This document shows, piece after piece, positions 27,430 through 37,143 of a DNA stretch of 64,000 bases. Numbering within the stretch: position 1 is the stretch's first letter; every line of letters starts with the position of its first letter. A program made the translations under genes and the position numbers. This DNA is from Arthrobacter sp. AZCC_0090 (GTDB taxonomy: Bacteria > Actinomycetota > Actinomycetes > Actinomycetales > Micrococcaceae): positions 248,001 through 312,000 of the forward strand of contig NZ_JACHEE010000006.1 in assembly GCF_014207375.1 (NCBI RefSeq). Reading direction: 5' to 3'. Below the pieces are notes generated by a model, which did no database searches, was not told the origin of the DNA, and was given only the letters and a program-made list of their open reading frames with translations.

Positions 27430-28722
27430 TTAGATCATCATTGCCGGCCTGTGGATGGGACCGTCGGTGTAGCGGGCAAGCCTAAAGGATTCGAGGGCGC
27501 GGTGTGTGTGTGCGTCCAGGGACAGGTCCGAGGCGATCTCGCCGAGGACCGGCCCGAGGGCAAGTCCGTGGCCGGCCAATCCGGTGATGATGGTCAGCCC
27601 GAGCGGGCCGGCTCCGCCGTCGATGATGGGCAGCCCGTCGGGGGTCATGTCGACGAGCCCTCCCCAATAGCGTGTTGCTCGGGCTCCCCGGATGGCGGGA
27701 ATGACGTTGGAGAGCCGGTCCAACGAGTCGCGGACAAGGGGACGGTCGCACTTGGGCTCGGGGGATTCCTGTGGAACGAGCGCGGTGCTGAAGGTCGAAA
27801 GGTGCCGGATCTGCTGGAGGATGCGGGGGACATCCAGTGACACCTTGAGGTTCTCCCGGAACGACATGCCCCGAGGCAGCCAGTAACGCAGGCCGTTGAA
27901 GTCGGCGAGGGAGATGCCGTGGGCAACCTTGGCATTCAGTCCTGCGCTGACGACGACCTTCCCATTAGGCCTCTGTCGGGCCCCGAATCCGAAGGCCCGG
28001 ATGGTCTGGGCGAAGAGGGGCTTGAGTTCCTCGGTCTCCAGTTCCGACATGACGACTGGCATGATCGGCACTTTCAGCCCGACGGTCGCGACCAGGTGCG
28101 GGGTCCAGACGCCCGCGGCGACGACGACTGCGCCGGCTTGGATGCGGCCCTCAGTGGTTTCCACGCCCGAAATGCGCCCACAGCTTTCCAGGAGTCGAGT
28201 GACCTTCACGCCGAACGCAACATGCGCGCCGTTCCGTTGGGCGCGGCCAACGAAGTGGGCGGTGCCCTTTTCGGGCTGACATTGGGCGTCGATCGGGCTC
28301 CACATGGCGCCCAAGAACGGGCCCGTCGCGCAGGGCATGATTTCGCGGGTCTGCTCGGCATCCAACAATCGCACGTTGGTAAGGCCGGATTTATGGGCCT
28401 CCTTGACCAGGCCCTGCAGGACCGGCAGTTCCTTTTCGCTCGTGCGGAAGTAGAGGTTGCCGCCGGTGACCATTTCGAAGTCGCCTTCCTCCGCGGCCTC
28501 GGTCCAGAGCTGCAACGCCTCCTGAGCGAGCGGGAATTCGGCGGCGTGGCGGCCCTGAACACGCAGGGATCCTTGGGCGCGGCCGGAGCCCTCCCGGGCC
28601 GGTCCGACTTCCTTCTCGAGCAGAACGACGTTGGCTCCGCGGGCGGCTGCTGCAGCCGCTGTGGCGGCTCCAGTGATTCCGCTACCGACGACGATGACGT
28701 CGGCAGTCTTGGGAAGGTTCAT
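27430..28722 (-). CDS. FAD-dependent oxidoreductase (DAO family, DadA/sarcosine-oxidase-like)
   Basis: A 430-residue flavoprotein with the N-terminal ADP-binding motif VVGSGITGAATAAAAAARG (about 10-28) and an acidic strand end LLEKE. The C-terminal GGLVDMTPDGLPIID and ITGLAGHGLALGP (about 370-405) are typical of D-amino acid dehydrogenase/oxidase and sarcosine oxidase beta-like enzymes. It would oxidise an amine or N-methyl/D-amino acid to an imine. The start is ATG 28722 with AAGGAG before it, rather than the longer frame. It is the last gene of a minus-strand group with two tiny proteins, P5C dehydrogenase and an enolase-superfamily epimerase, which points to a proline-like substrate. Confidence 0.88.
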   Translation of the reverse strand: MNLPKTADVIVVGSGITGAATAAAAAARGANVVLLEKEVGPAREGSGRAQGSLRVQGRHAAEFPLAQEALQLWTEAAEEGDFEMVTGGNLYFRTSEKELPVLQGLVKEAHKSGLTNVRLLDAEQTREIMPCATGPFLGAMWSPIDAQCQPEKGTAHFVGRAQRNGAHVAFGVKVTRLLESCGRISGVETTEGRIQAGAVVVAAGVWTPHLVATVGLKVPIMPVVMSELETEELKPLFAQTIRAFGFGARQRPNGKVVVSAGLNAKVAHGISLADFNGLRYWLPRGMSFRENLKVSLDVPRILQQIRHLSTFSTALVPQESPEPKCDRPLVRDSLDRLSNVIPAIRGARATRYWGGLVDMTPDGLPIIDGGAGPLGLTIITGLAGHGLALGPVLGEIASDLSLDAHTHRALESFRLARYTDGPIHRPAMMI

Positions 28723-28827
28723 CGGATTGTCTCCTTGGTGATGGGGGGCGCCTGCAGATGCCACGGGTAAATGCCCCTGGCACCTGCAGAAGGTGACGGT
28801 AGCGTCTGGGTGGCAAGCTGCCGCGGC

Positions 28828-28953
28828 TCAGTCCGTTTCAGGGCTTGAGCAGTAGGGGCAGCCGTCATCGCATTCGGCGTCGGCCCGGGCGGCGGCCTGC
28901 GCTCGATTCTTGTTTTGCGCAGCCTTCTCCGGACAAAGACGTTGCGCTGCCAT
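28828..28953 (-). CDS. 41-residue cysteine-containing small protein
   Basis: A tiny protein, MAAQRLCPEKAAQNKNR followed by an Ala/Arg-rich helix and the end ECDDGCPYCSSPETD. Four cysteines at about 7, 28, 32 and 35 could bind a metal. The first part could form a helix. The ATG overlaps the stop of the 75-residue gene as TGATG, a strong sign of coupled translation. The C-terminal pattern C-D-x-x-C-P-x-C-x-x-P-E-T-D recurs at 43589-43633, and most of the gene recurs as a remnant at 12900-12967, so it is a real, repeatedly copied gene. I do not know its function. Confidence 0.7.
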   Translation of the reverse strand: MAAQRLCPEKAAQNKNRAQAAARADAECDDGCPYCSSPETD

Positions 28954-29180
28954 CACGCCGCCCCTTCCTTGCGTTGAGGGGCGGGAGCCTGTCCTGGCTT
29001 TTCAGCGGCCGCCCAAGTGACAGAACGGCCTTCGAAGGATGGCATGAGGCTGCCCTCCGGGATAAATTGCGGTAGAGGTGAGCCGGCGGTTTCCCACCAG
29101 CCCGCTGCCGGGCAGTGTTCCCCGGTTCGCATCACCCTTCGGATTTTGGTTCCCGCGCCAATCAGGGTTCTTCGCCGCAT
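28953..29180 (-). CDS. 75-residue small protein with GEHCP-GWW motif
   Basis: A 75-residue protein with RTGEHCPAAGWWETAG followed by FIPEGSLMPSFEGRSVTWA. The same pattern, TGEHCPxxGWWxxxGxxxPxFIxEGxLMPxFxGRxVTWA, occurs in the frame at 43634-43933. I recognise it only as a widespread short motif in bacteria, without an assigned role; the single Cys, His and two Trp suggest a small folded or metal-binding unit. GGAGGA precedes the ATG. It lies 17 bases after the P5C dehydrogenase gene and overlaps the 41-residue gene, so the two are likely made together as part of the catabolic operon. Confidence 0.72.
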   Translation of the reverse strand: MRRRTLIGAGTKIRRVMRTGEHCPAAGWWETAGSPLPQFIPEGSLMPSFEGRSVTWAAAEKPGQAPAPQRKEGAA

Positions 29181-29197
29181 TGTTGACTCCTCCCGGC

Positions 29198-30823
<1,626 letters not shown>

Positions 30824-30861
30824 GGTGTTCCTCTTCCGTGGGGGATGGGTTCTATGTGGGA

Positions 30862-31974
30862 TTAGGGCTGGGTGCGGGCGTCGAGCCTGCGCAGTTCAGC
30901 TTCATCGACCGTGATGCCCAGGCCAGGGCCAGCTGGCACTGCCACATGGCCGTCGACGACGTCGATCTGCTGGTCGGTGATCTGCTGGGCGTATTTAAGC
31001 GGTCCCATGAGGTAGGACGGGTAGGCTAGCCGTGGCAGGGCTGCCGCGAGGTGAAGGCCCATGGCTGTCGCGATGCCCATTTCGATGACGCTGCCGACCA
31101 TGACGCCCACACCGCTAGCGGCGGCGATGTGTGCGGCCTGAAGGGCAGCCGTCGGCCCGCCAAGCTTTGAATGCCCGACGTTGATCACCGTGGCGGAGCG
31201 ATTCGCGACGACGGCGGCGGCGTCGCCAACCGTTCGCACCGCTTCGTCGGCGGCGATGTCCACTGGCCGAGCACCCACCAGTTGGGGCTGTAGTGCCGCA
31301 CAGGCGGTTGGCAGCGGCTGTTCCAGCATGCTCAGGCCGATTTCCTCGACCCTGGGCAGTGCCCGGACCAGGTCGGAAGGAGACCACATCGTGTTGACGT
31401 CCACGAACAGGCCGGTTTCGGGTCCGACGGCATCCCGTACCGCCTGGAGGCGATCCAGGTCGGCGCCCAGCTCGCCTCGTCCTGCATATAGCTTGAGCCA
31501 GCCGTAGGTCCCGGCCTGTTCGCGGGCGATATCGACCATCTTCGCCGGGTCCTCGTTCCAGCCGACCGAACCATGGACCTCGACCCTGTCGCGGAAGGCA
31601 CCCCCCAGAAGGGCATGGACGGGCAGGTTCCTGGAGCGGCCAACAAGGTCAAGGAGTGCGGTGTCGACGGCAGCCAAGGTGAAGGGCGCGAACTTCAGGA
31701 CCTTCCCGACGGCGTCAAGCAGGGGAACCCTTACGGAAGCGTCACGGCCGATAAGCACCGGGGCGACCCGCTGTTCGACGAGCTCCACGATGGACTTTTG
31801 TGATTCTCCGGTGAACGCCGGCACGGGGCACGCTTCTCCGTACCCGGCCACGCCTTCATCGGTCCGGATGATCACAACCACGTTGGGCGAGGTGGTCCGA
31901 TCGGTCGTGCCAAAGCGAAAGGTTGATTTGAACGTCGCTGTGAGGGGTATGGCTTCAACAGACTGGATCTTCAT
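30862..31974 (-). CDS. Mandelate racemase/muconate lactonizing enzyme family protein
   Basis: A 370-residue enolase-superfamily protein with the N-terminal capping domain (1-120) and a modified TIM barrel. Metal ligands are visible as Asp in LFVDVNTMW (about 196), Glu in SMLEQPLP (about 222) and Asp in DIAADEAV (about 247). The second catalytic lysine is in NVGHSKLGGP (about 272). The usual KxK of the second strand reads LKLYAGR: the first lysine is present but the second position is Tyr. With P5C dehydrogenase and an FAD amine oxidase behind it, epimerisation of a proline-type or betaine-type amino acid is plausible. It is divergent from the MmyB-type regulator. Confidence 0.88.
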   Translation of the reverse strand: MKIQSVEAIPLTATFKSTFRFGTTDRTTSPNVVVIIRTDEGVAGYGEACPVPAFTGESQKSIVELVEQRVAPVLIGRDASVRVPLLDAVGKVLKFAPFTLAAVDTALLDLVGRSRNLPVHALLGGAFRDRVEVHGSVGWNEDPAKMVDIAREQAGTYGWLKLYAGRGELGADLDRLQAVRDAVGPETGLFVDVNTMWSPSDLVRALPRVEEIGLSMLEQPLPTACAALQPQLVGARPVDIAADEAVRTVGDAAAVVANRSATVINVGHSKLGGPTAALQAAHIAAASGVGVMVGSVIEMGIATAMGLHLAAALPRLAYPSYLMGPLKYAQQITDQQIDVVDGHVAVPAGPGLGITVDEAELRRLDARTQP

Positions 31975-32139
31975 TGATTCTCCGCTTAAGGGGTCGCTGG
32001 TGTGTTAGGCGGGCCGTCATCTTGCGCCCATTGCCTCGCTGACATCAGTCTTTCCCAGCGGAAAAGGCGGGTCCAGAAACGGTTTATCCTATGATCTTTA
32101 CTCCCATAAACGCCGTGCCTCACGGAGCGAAGGACTTCT

Positions 32140-33039
32140 ATGATGGAGTCCATGACTCCCATCCAGATTCCCGATTTGCCGTCGCAACAGGCTCGACCGG
32201 GCGACAGTGGCGGGCCGGAGATCGAGAAGAACCGCCGAATGGAGCTCGCGGAATTCCTGCGGGCCCGACGCATGAGACTTTCACCCGAGCAGGTCGGTCT
32301 TCCAAGCAGGCAGCGCAGGCGGACCCCAGGCCTGCGCCGGGAGGACGTAGCGGAGCGTGCGGGAGTCAGCGCCGCCTGGTACACCTACCTCGAACAGGGG
32401 CGGGGTGGGATCCGGCCGTCGCGGGACTTAGTGGCAAGCCTGGCAGATGCACTGCTTCTCCCGGAGACAGACCGGACCTACCTGTTTACCCTTACTGGAC
32501 ATGTGCCACCAGCGGCCACCACGGCAGAGCTGAGCAGCTCTTTCCTGCAGCAGTTGGTGGAACATGTGACGGCGCCCGCCTACTGCACCGACGCATCGAC
32601 GAACGTGCTGGCTTGGAACTCGTTTGCGAGCGAGGTCTTCGGCGACTTTGCAGCCTGGCCTGCAGAACATCGCAACCTGCTTTGGCTGCTGTTCAACGAG
32701 CCGGCGTTCGCGAGCCGGCTCAGCCGTAGGGAAGAATATGCTGCGCGAGTCGTACACACCTTCCGGACCCGTTCCCAGGCCTACCTGAGCGACCCGGACG
32801 TTATCGCCATGGTTGGCAAGCTGTCCCAGGAGAACCCCGCATTCAAAGAGCTTTGGGCAACCAGGGATCTTCGACAGGGGACCAACGACACCATTCAGGC
32901 CGTCCATCCACTGGGGGAGCTCACGTTCCGCACCATGATGTGGCAGGACGTCGCGCCGCGCGGAACCCGTTTTAGCGCCTACCTGCCCGCAGACGCCGCA
33001 ACTTCGACGATCCTTCGCGAACTGGGCACGACCGCCTAG
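32140..33039 (+). CDS. Helix-turn-helix regulator with MmyB-like ligand domain
   Basis: A 299-residue regulator. After about 30 residues comes the MELAEFLRARRMRLSPEQVG start of this group, then an XRE-type helix-turn-helix (LRREDVAERAGVSAAWYTYL, about 65-85), and from about 120 the PAS-like MmyB ligand-binding domain (YCTDASTNVLAWNSFASEVF, LLWLLFNEPAF). It is divergent from the epimerase/P5C dehydrogenase/oxidase group with a 165-base gap, so control of that group is likely. ATG codons at 32140 and 32143 share the GAAGGA at about 32128. The ligand is unknown; related proteins are proposed to sense fatty acid-like or small organic molecules. Confidence 0.9.
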   Translation: MMESMTPIQIPDLPSQQARPGDSGGPEIEKNRRMELAEFLRARRMRLSPEQVGLPSRQRRRTPGLRREDVAERAGVSAAWYTYLEQGRGGIRPSRDLVASLADALLLPETDRTYLFTLTGHVPPAATTAELSSSFLQQLVEHVTAPAYCTDASTNVLAWNSFASEVFGDFAAWPAEHRNLLWLLFNEPAFASRLSRREEYAARVVHTFRTRSQAYLSDPDVIAMVGKLSQENPAFKELWATRDLRQGTNDTIQAVHPLGELTFRTMMWQDVAPRGTRFSAYLPADAATSTILRELGTTA

Positions 33040-33054
33040 TCTGGCCCTTGGCCT

Positions 33055-33099
33055 CCGCCGGAAAGGCGGCCGCCCGCCGGAAAGGCGGCCGCCCGCCGG
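33055..33099. repeat. Tandem 19-bp repeat, 2.4 copies
   Basis: CCGCCGGAAAGGCGGCCGC occurs at 33055-33073 and again at 33074-33092, followed by a partial third copy to 33099. Each unit is itself a small hairpin (CCGCC-ggaaa-GGCGG). It lies 15 bases after the MmyB regulator stop. Confidence 0.85.
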
Positions 33100-33127
33100 A
33101 CTGGCGATGAACCGGTCCGGCGGGCGG
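33089..33127. terminator. Terminator hairpin between convergent genes
   Basis: CCGCCCGCCGGA (33089-33100) pairs perfectly with TCCGGCGGGCGG (33116-33127) around a 15-base loop. It sits between the regulator (+) and the FAD oxidase (-) and can serve both directions. The left arm uses the end of the tandem repeat. Confidence 0.75.
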
Positions 33128-33186
33128 CAGCAAGCCTCGCTTTGACGCGCGGCAGTTATTGTGAACTTATACGACGGCGATATTGG

Positions 33187-34353
33187 TTAGCGAATACCTA
33201 GCTCGGCGTAGGGCCTGCCTTCGGCGATTCGCTGGTATCCGAAGGGTGTCAGGTCGATGGTCTTGTAGGAGCCGGTGGTGATGTGCTCGGCCAAGCCGCG
33301 TCCCACGCCGAGGGCGTGCATGAAACCGTGACCGGAGAAGCCGACGGCGACGTAGAAGTTCTCGTAATGGCCAGCCCAGTTCCCGACGATGGCGTTGCCG
33401 TCGAATCGGTTCTGATCGTAGAGTCCCGTCCACGTCCGCTGCTCTTCAAAGTTCGTGGCGCCCTGGAGTCGATGGGCTAGGGCGGGCTTGACGACCCGGG
33501 AGTAGTACTCGTTGTCGGTGGTGAAGTCTTCACCACCGGGGTGGTTGAAGTCGACGAGGCCCACGGACAGTCCCCCGAGGTGGGCATGAATGGCCAAGCC
33601 GGCGACGTCCTTGATGAATGGAAGATGATCAAGCGGCTTGGAGGCAACCACGTAGTGTTCGTGGCGCCGCATCGGCTCAACCGGTATGTCCATTCCCAAC
33701 TGCGACGCGAGTTCGGGAGCCCACGTACCTGCTGCGTTCACAACGAAGTCTGCTTCGATACTCCCTCCCGAGCGAAGAGTAACGCCGGTCACTTGATTCC
33801 CGGCGGTCGTGAATTCGCCGACTTCGTCGTAAATCACGGTGACGCCTTCGTGCAATGCCCGATCCTGCACTCCCTGGAAGAAGGCCTTGGGATTCAGCCA
33901 CCCGTCACGGGGCGACAATACTGCTCCACGCAAGTCCTCCGTTCGGATTTCCGGGTAACGCTGGGCCAAGGCCCCTGGCTCGAGCCATTCCGCCTTCACG
34001 CCACCCGCTAGCTGCGTCTCGTAGTTAGCGCGAAGCTGTTCCACATCGTTCTGCCCGGCGATGAAGAGATATCCGTTCGAACGCCAGTTCAGATCCGGCG
34101 TGGACTTGTCCGGAACTTTGGCCCATTCGGCCCAGTCGTCGACCACCTCCAAGGTGTACTGGGACAGTGCGATGTTTTCGGAACGGGTGAAAAGCTGCCG
34201 GATTCCGCCAGTGCCCTTTCCCGTGGCCGCGCGCTCATATGTCGGGTCCTTTTCTATTAGGACAACATCGGTTCCTGGGCTGGTCAGCCTAAGCTGTAGC
34301 GCGGTGGCGAATCCCACGATGCCGCCTCCAACGATGACAACGTCTGCCCTCAT
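33187..34353 (-). CDS. FAD-dependent oxidoreductase (DAO family, sarcosine-oxidase beta-like)
   Basis: A 388-residue flavoprotein with N-terminal VVIVGGGIVGFATALQLR and acidic LIEKD (FAD binding), a TGKGTGGIRQLFTRSEN loop typical of sarcosine/dimethylglycine oxidase-like enzymes, and the C-terminal FYVAVGFSGHGFMHALGVGR motif (about 335-355). It should oxidise a secondary amine or N-methylated amino acid. The start is ATG 34353 with AGGAG in front (the longer frame starts without a site). It is convergent with the MmyB regulator and follows the LysR gene in the same direction. It is only moderately similar to the oxidase at 27430-28722. Confidence 0.88.
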   Translation of the reverse strand: MRADVVIVGGGIVGFATALQLRLTSPGTDVVLIEKDPTYERAATGKGTGGIRQLFTRSENIALSQYTLEVVDDWAEWAKVPDKSTPDLNWRSNGYLFIAGQNDVEQLRANYETQLAGGVKAEWLEPGALAQRYPEIRTEDLRGAVLSPRDGWLNPKAFFQGVQDRALHEGVTVIYDEVGEFTTAGNQVTGVTLRSGGSIEADFVVNAAGTWAPELASQLGMDIPVEPMRRHEHYVVASKPLDHLPFIKDVAGLAIHAHLGGLSVGLVDFNHPGGEDFTTDNEYYSRVVKPALAHRLQGATNFEEQRTWTGLYDQNRFDGNAIVGNWAGHYENFYVAVGFSGHGFMHALGVGRGLAEHITTGSYKTIDLTPFGYQRIAEGRPYAELGIR

Positions 34354-34488
34354 TACATACTCCTGATTCGATAACCTCGACGCCTGCGACGCCACATCAG
34401 CAAAGGTAGGCTTCCGACGGATACCTAGCCAGCCCCGACTTATCGTGGGATCATCCGTGTCCGGCTAGTACCGCTGAGCTCGGAACCT

Positions 34489-35346
34489 TTACCCTCCCTG
34501 ATACAGCTTGGTAAGGGTGTCGGCCAAGGCCGCAACGCCCGTTGGAGGCTCGTCATGCCACCAAGCGAGCCAGACGGGAATGCGGGGGCCGTCGCTGACC
34601 GATTTGTAGCTGACACCCTGACGGGGGTGGTGGACTGCCGTTGCCTCCGATGTCATGCCGACTCCCTTCCCCGCGGCGATAGCGTCGAGCCAATTGTCCA
34701 AGTCAGTTGTCTCCAGGGTGCGCGGGCCCTTGCCTTCGGCCCAGAGCTCACCGCGGGTCGTTCCGGTCCTGGGGTCGATGAGCACAGGTCTTGCAGCGAT
34801 CTCCTTCATCCGCAGGCTGCGGCGGCGGGCCCATTCAGCGTCGTCTGACGCAAAGACCGCCATGCGCCGCTCCAGCCCCACGATGACCGCTTCGAAGCGC
34901 CGCGGGTCCAAGGGGGTCCTTACTATCGCCGCGTCGCAGATGCCTTCGGCGAGTCCGGCCGAAGGGGAGTTATGGCGGATGAGCCGAAGTTCAACTTCTG
35001 GATGTGCCAAGGCCCAGCCCCGAAGTAACGGCGTCGTATGCTGCCCGACGGCGGCCCAGGCATATCCCAGGCGGAGCGTAGTGCGGCCCGCCGTCAGCAG
35101 CTCATCGAGTTTGCTCAACTCCGAGAGAACCCGCCGGGCCTGGGGCAGGAAGCGATGGCCAAGGGCCGTCGGTTCGCACACACGTGGCATTCGACGCAGG
35201 AGCAGGCCTCCCGCTCGGCGTTCCAGACTGGCTATGCTGCGCGAGACTGCGGCCTGCGAAACACCAAGCTCTATCGCTGCATCAGTAAACGTGCCAGTGT
35301 CGACGACGGCGACGAAACCGCGCAGTTCGTGTACCTTCCACTCCAT
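34489..35346 (-). CDS. LysR family transcriptional regulator
   Basis: A 285-residue regulator with the N-terminal winged helix (GTFTDAAIELGVSQAAVSRSIASLERRAG) and a periplasmic-binding-like effector domain. The ATG at 35346 is chosen because it lies eight bases after a TATACG -10 element (35360-35355, minus strand), suggesting a leaderless message, while the upstream ATG would be inside the promoter. It is divergent from the EamA-type exporter; a palindrome ATGCATTATGTGCAT lies between them and fits the T-N11-A rule of LysR sites. Control of the exporter and of itself is the simplest reading. Confidence 0.9.
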   Translation of the reverse strand: MEWKVHELRGFVAVVDTGTFTDAAIELGVSQAAVSRSIASLERRAGGLLLRRMPRVCEPTALGHRFLPQARRVLSELSKLDELLTAGRTTLRLGYAWAAVGQHTTPLLRGWALAHPEVELRLIRHNSPSAGLAEGICDAAIVRTPLDPRRFEAVIVGLERRMAVFASDDAEWARRRSLRMKEIAARPVLIDPRTGTTRGELWAEGKGPRTLETTDLDNWLDAIAAGKGVGMTSEATAVHHPRQGVSYKSVSDGPRIPVWLAWWHDEPPTGVAALADTLTKLYQGG

Positions 35347-35372
35347 AACCAAAGCGTATAGCAGATAACGCC

Positions 35373-35389
35373 CATGCATTATGTGCATG
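35373..35389. promoter_or_regulatory. Candidate LysR operator between divergent genes
   Basis: CATGCA-ttatg-TGCATG is a 6-base inverted repeat; its core TGCATTATGTGCA fits T-N11-A. It overlaps the expected -35 regions of both the LysR gene (TATACG -10 at 35355-35360) and the EamA gene (TAGTCT at 35403-35408, seven bases before ATG). Confidence 0.55.
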
Positions 35390-35414
35390 TGAGATAGTTC
35401 CCTAGTCTCGTTGC

Positions 35415-36365
35415 ATGGACGAAAAGACCAAGATTCAAGCTACCGGCGGTGGCAAGCTAGCGACTCAGGCTGGAGCGCGCCGCGGCCGTGCCGTGGGCAT
35501 CGCCTTCATGCTCTCAAGTGCGGCCAGTACCCAGACGGGCGCAGCGGCGGGCACACTCGCCTTCCCTTCCATGGGTCCCATGGGCGTGGTTGCTGTTCGC
35601 CAACTCGTCAGCGCCGTCGTGCTCTTCGCCCTGGCCCGCCCCAACTTCCGCAGGATGAAGGGCCGCGAGTGGTGGCCGGTGGTGGGCCTCGCCCTCACCT
35701 TTGGGGTGATGAACCTGACTCTGTACAGCGCGGTGGAGCGCATCGGCCTCGGGCTTGCAGTGACGCTGGAGTTCCTCGGCCCATTGGCAGTCGCCGTCTG
35801 CGCGTCACGTCGTGTTCTTGACATAGTGTGCGCTCTAGCAGCGGGGGTGGGTGTCGTCGTGCTCACCAACCCGGGCCCGACAAGCGATATTCCCGGCATC
35901 AGCCTCGGACTCGTTTCCGCCGGTGCCTGGGCTGCCTACATCCTACTCAACCGAACCGTAGGGCAGCGCCTTCCCGGTCTGAGTGGAACATCGGCCGCGA
36001 GCATACTCTCAGCACTCCTGTGGGGGCCGATAGCGGCTATTTGGTTCATCACGCACCCGCCATCCTACCCCGCCCTTGGTCTCGCGCTGGCATGCGGAGT
36101 CCTCGCATCAGCCGTCCCCTACGTGGCTGACATCATCACCCTGCGACGGGTGCCAGCCGTGCTCTTCGGAACTTTCATGAGCATCAACCCTGTCTGGGCG
36201 GCTGCAGCGGGTTGGGTCATGCTCGGCCAGGCCCTCAGCGTCCAGGAGCTCACAGGAATGGGAGTCATAGTGTTCAGCAACGTTGTGGTCAGTCGATCTG
36301 CCGATCCGCCGGGCAAAGGCTCCATGAGCCGAGACGGGGACACGCCTGCGCCGAATAGTCGTTGA
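35415..36365 (+). CDS. EamA/RhaT-type DMT family transporter
   Basis: A 316-residue membrane protein with ten hydrophobic segments in two EamA repeats (about 28-150 and 165-300). The second repeat carries VPYVADIITLRRVPAVLFGTFMSINPVWAAAAGWVMLGQ, shown here only as the stretch around residues 235-275, matching RhtA/threonine-homoserine exporters. It likely exports an amino acid or similar metabolite and is controlled by the divergent LysR protein. The message may be leaderless, since a TAGTCT element ends seven bases before the ATG and no ribosome site is seen. The N-terminus has about 25 polar residues before the first span. Confidence 0.88.
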   Translation: MDEKTKIQATGGGKLATQAGARRGRAVGIAFMLSSAASTQTGAAAGTLAFPSMGPMGVVAVRQLVSAVVLFALARPNFRRMKGREWWPVVGLALTFGVMNLTLYSAVERIGLGLAVTLEFLGPLAVAVCASRRVLDIVCALAAGVGVVVLTNPGPTSDIPGISLGLVSAGAWAAYILLNRTVGQRLPGLSGTSAASILSALLWGPIAAIWFITHPPSYPALGLALACGVLASAVPYVADIITLRRVPAVLFGTFMSINPVWAAAAGWVMLGQALSVQELTGMGVIVFSNVVVSRSADPPGKGSMSRDGDTPAPNSR

Positions 36366-36739
36366 CTGTTCCGCATGGGATACAGCTCCCGCTGAGAGTC
36401 CACCTGCGCCAATGGAGAGCAGCAGGAGGCCGCTGGCAAGGGCGGTACAGATGACCCCGGAGGCAAAGAGAAGCGACATGGTCAGGGCATAAGGTCGGAA
36501 CATCGCGATTCTCCGTTGTCAATCATGGGGTCCGATACGAGCCGTTGACGCAGCACACAATGCCCGGTCTCCTCTAGTGAATTCGGGGGACACCCGGCAT
36601 GCTCGCCTTGGAATTCTGAAAGGCCAGTTCGTCGAACTCTGCGTCAGGGTGTTGTTCGATCGTACGATCCGTGTGACCGGGGTCTCTTCGAGGAAAACAG
36701 GAAACTTAAGGTGATTTTCGACAAAATTCGAAAAGCTAA
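36366..36739. other. Gap without a sure gene
   Basis: About 370 bases. On the minus strand an ATG at 36503 with GGAGAA before it opens a hydrophobic stretch (MFRPYALTMSLLFASGVICT, then LLLLSIGAGGL), but the frame runs on antisense into the EamA gene. It could be a worn membrane-protein fragment. Nothing else is supported. Confidence 0.4.
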
Positions 36740-36742
36740 AGC

Positions 36743-37143
36743 CTATGAACGATTCCAGGGGCCGGCCTGCTCGCTCGGGGGCCGTCGACCTGGACCGGGA
36801 CATCGTGCGGCAGATGCTCCAGCCGCGCTATTTTTCCGCCAGCCTTCGCGTCGGGCCTGTGAAGCAAAACATTGATGAAGCTTGTCACGTCTACGACGTA
36901 AGTCCTTCGCGAAGCTGGATCGCGTGGCGAGGATACCCGCGGCGAGATCCACGCACTCAATGAACCACCTCGACTCTCTGAGGGTCGACGTGACGGTCCA
37001 GGATGGTTGACGTTCGAATCCTGTCGAGGCGCCTCTCGTGCTCCACCAACCCGGCCTTGCTGTCGATCTTCGACGAGCACTGACAGATTGAGGGCAGCCG
37101 CCAGGCGTTCAACCGCCGTCTGCATATCACCACTGTCTGCCAC
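36743..37143 (-). pseudogene. Remnant of a PucR-type regulator beside P5C dehydrogenase 2
   Basis: In the frame from 37143 the start DMQTAVERLAAALNLSVLVE is the N-terminus of a PucR-like regulator. After a frame change near 37060 the other frame continues ERRLDRIRTSTILDRHVDPQ and then stops with TGA in VEVVH. These are the family's D-x-V-R-x-x-S-I-L-x-R pattern. The rest, including the C-terminal DNA-binding part, is missing. In related bacteria a regulator of this kind stands divergent from P5C dehydrogenase or proline dehydrogenase genes, as here. Confidence 0.65.

Noticed and set aside
33055..33099. Tandem repeat as a CRISPR array
   Set aside because: There are no spacers between units, only 2.4 copies, and no cas genes in the window.
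36998..37025. GGTTGACGTTCGAATCCTGTCGAGGCG looks like a tRNA T-arm and acceptor end
   Set aside because: No tRNA body is found around it, and the reverse strand codes the PucR-like RIRTSTILDR pattern, which explains the bases.
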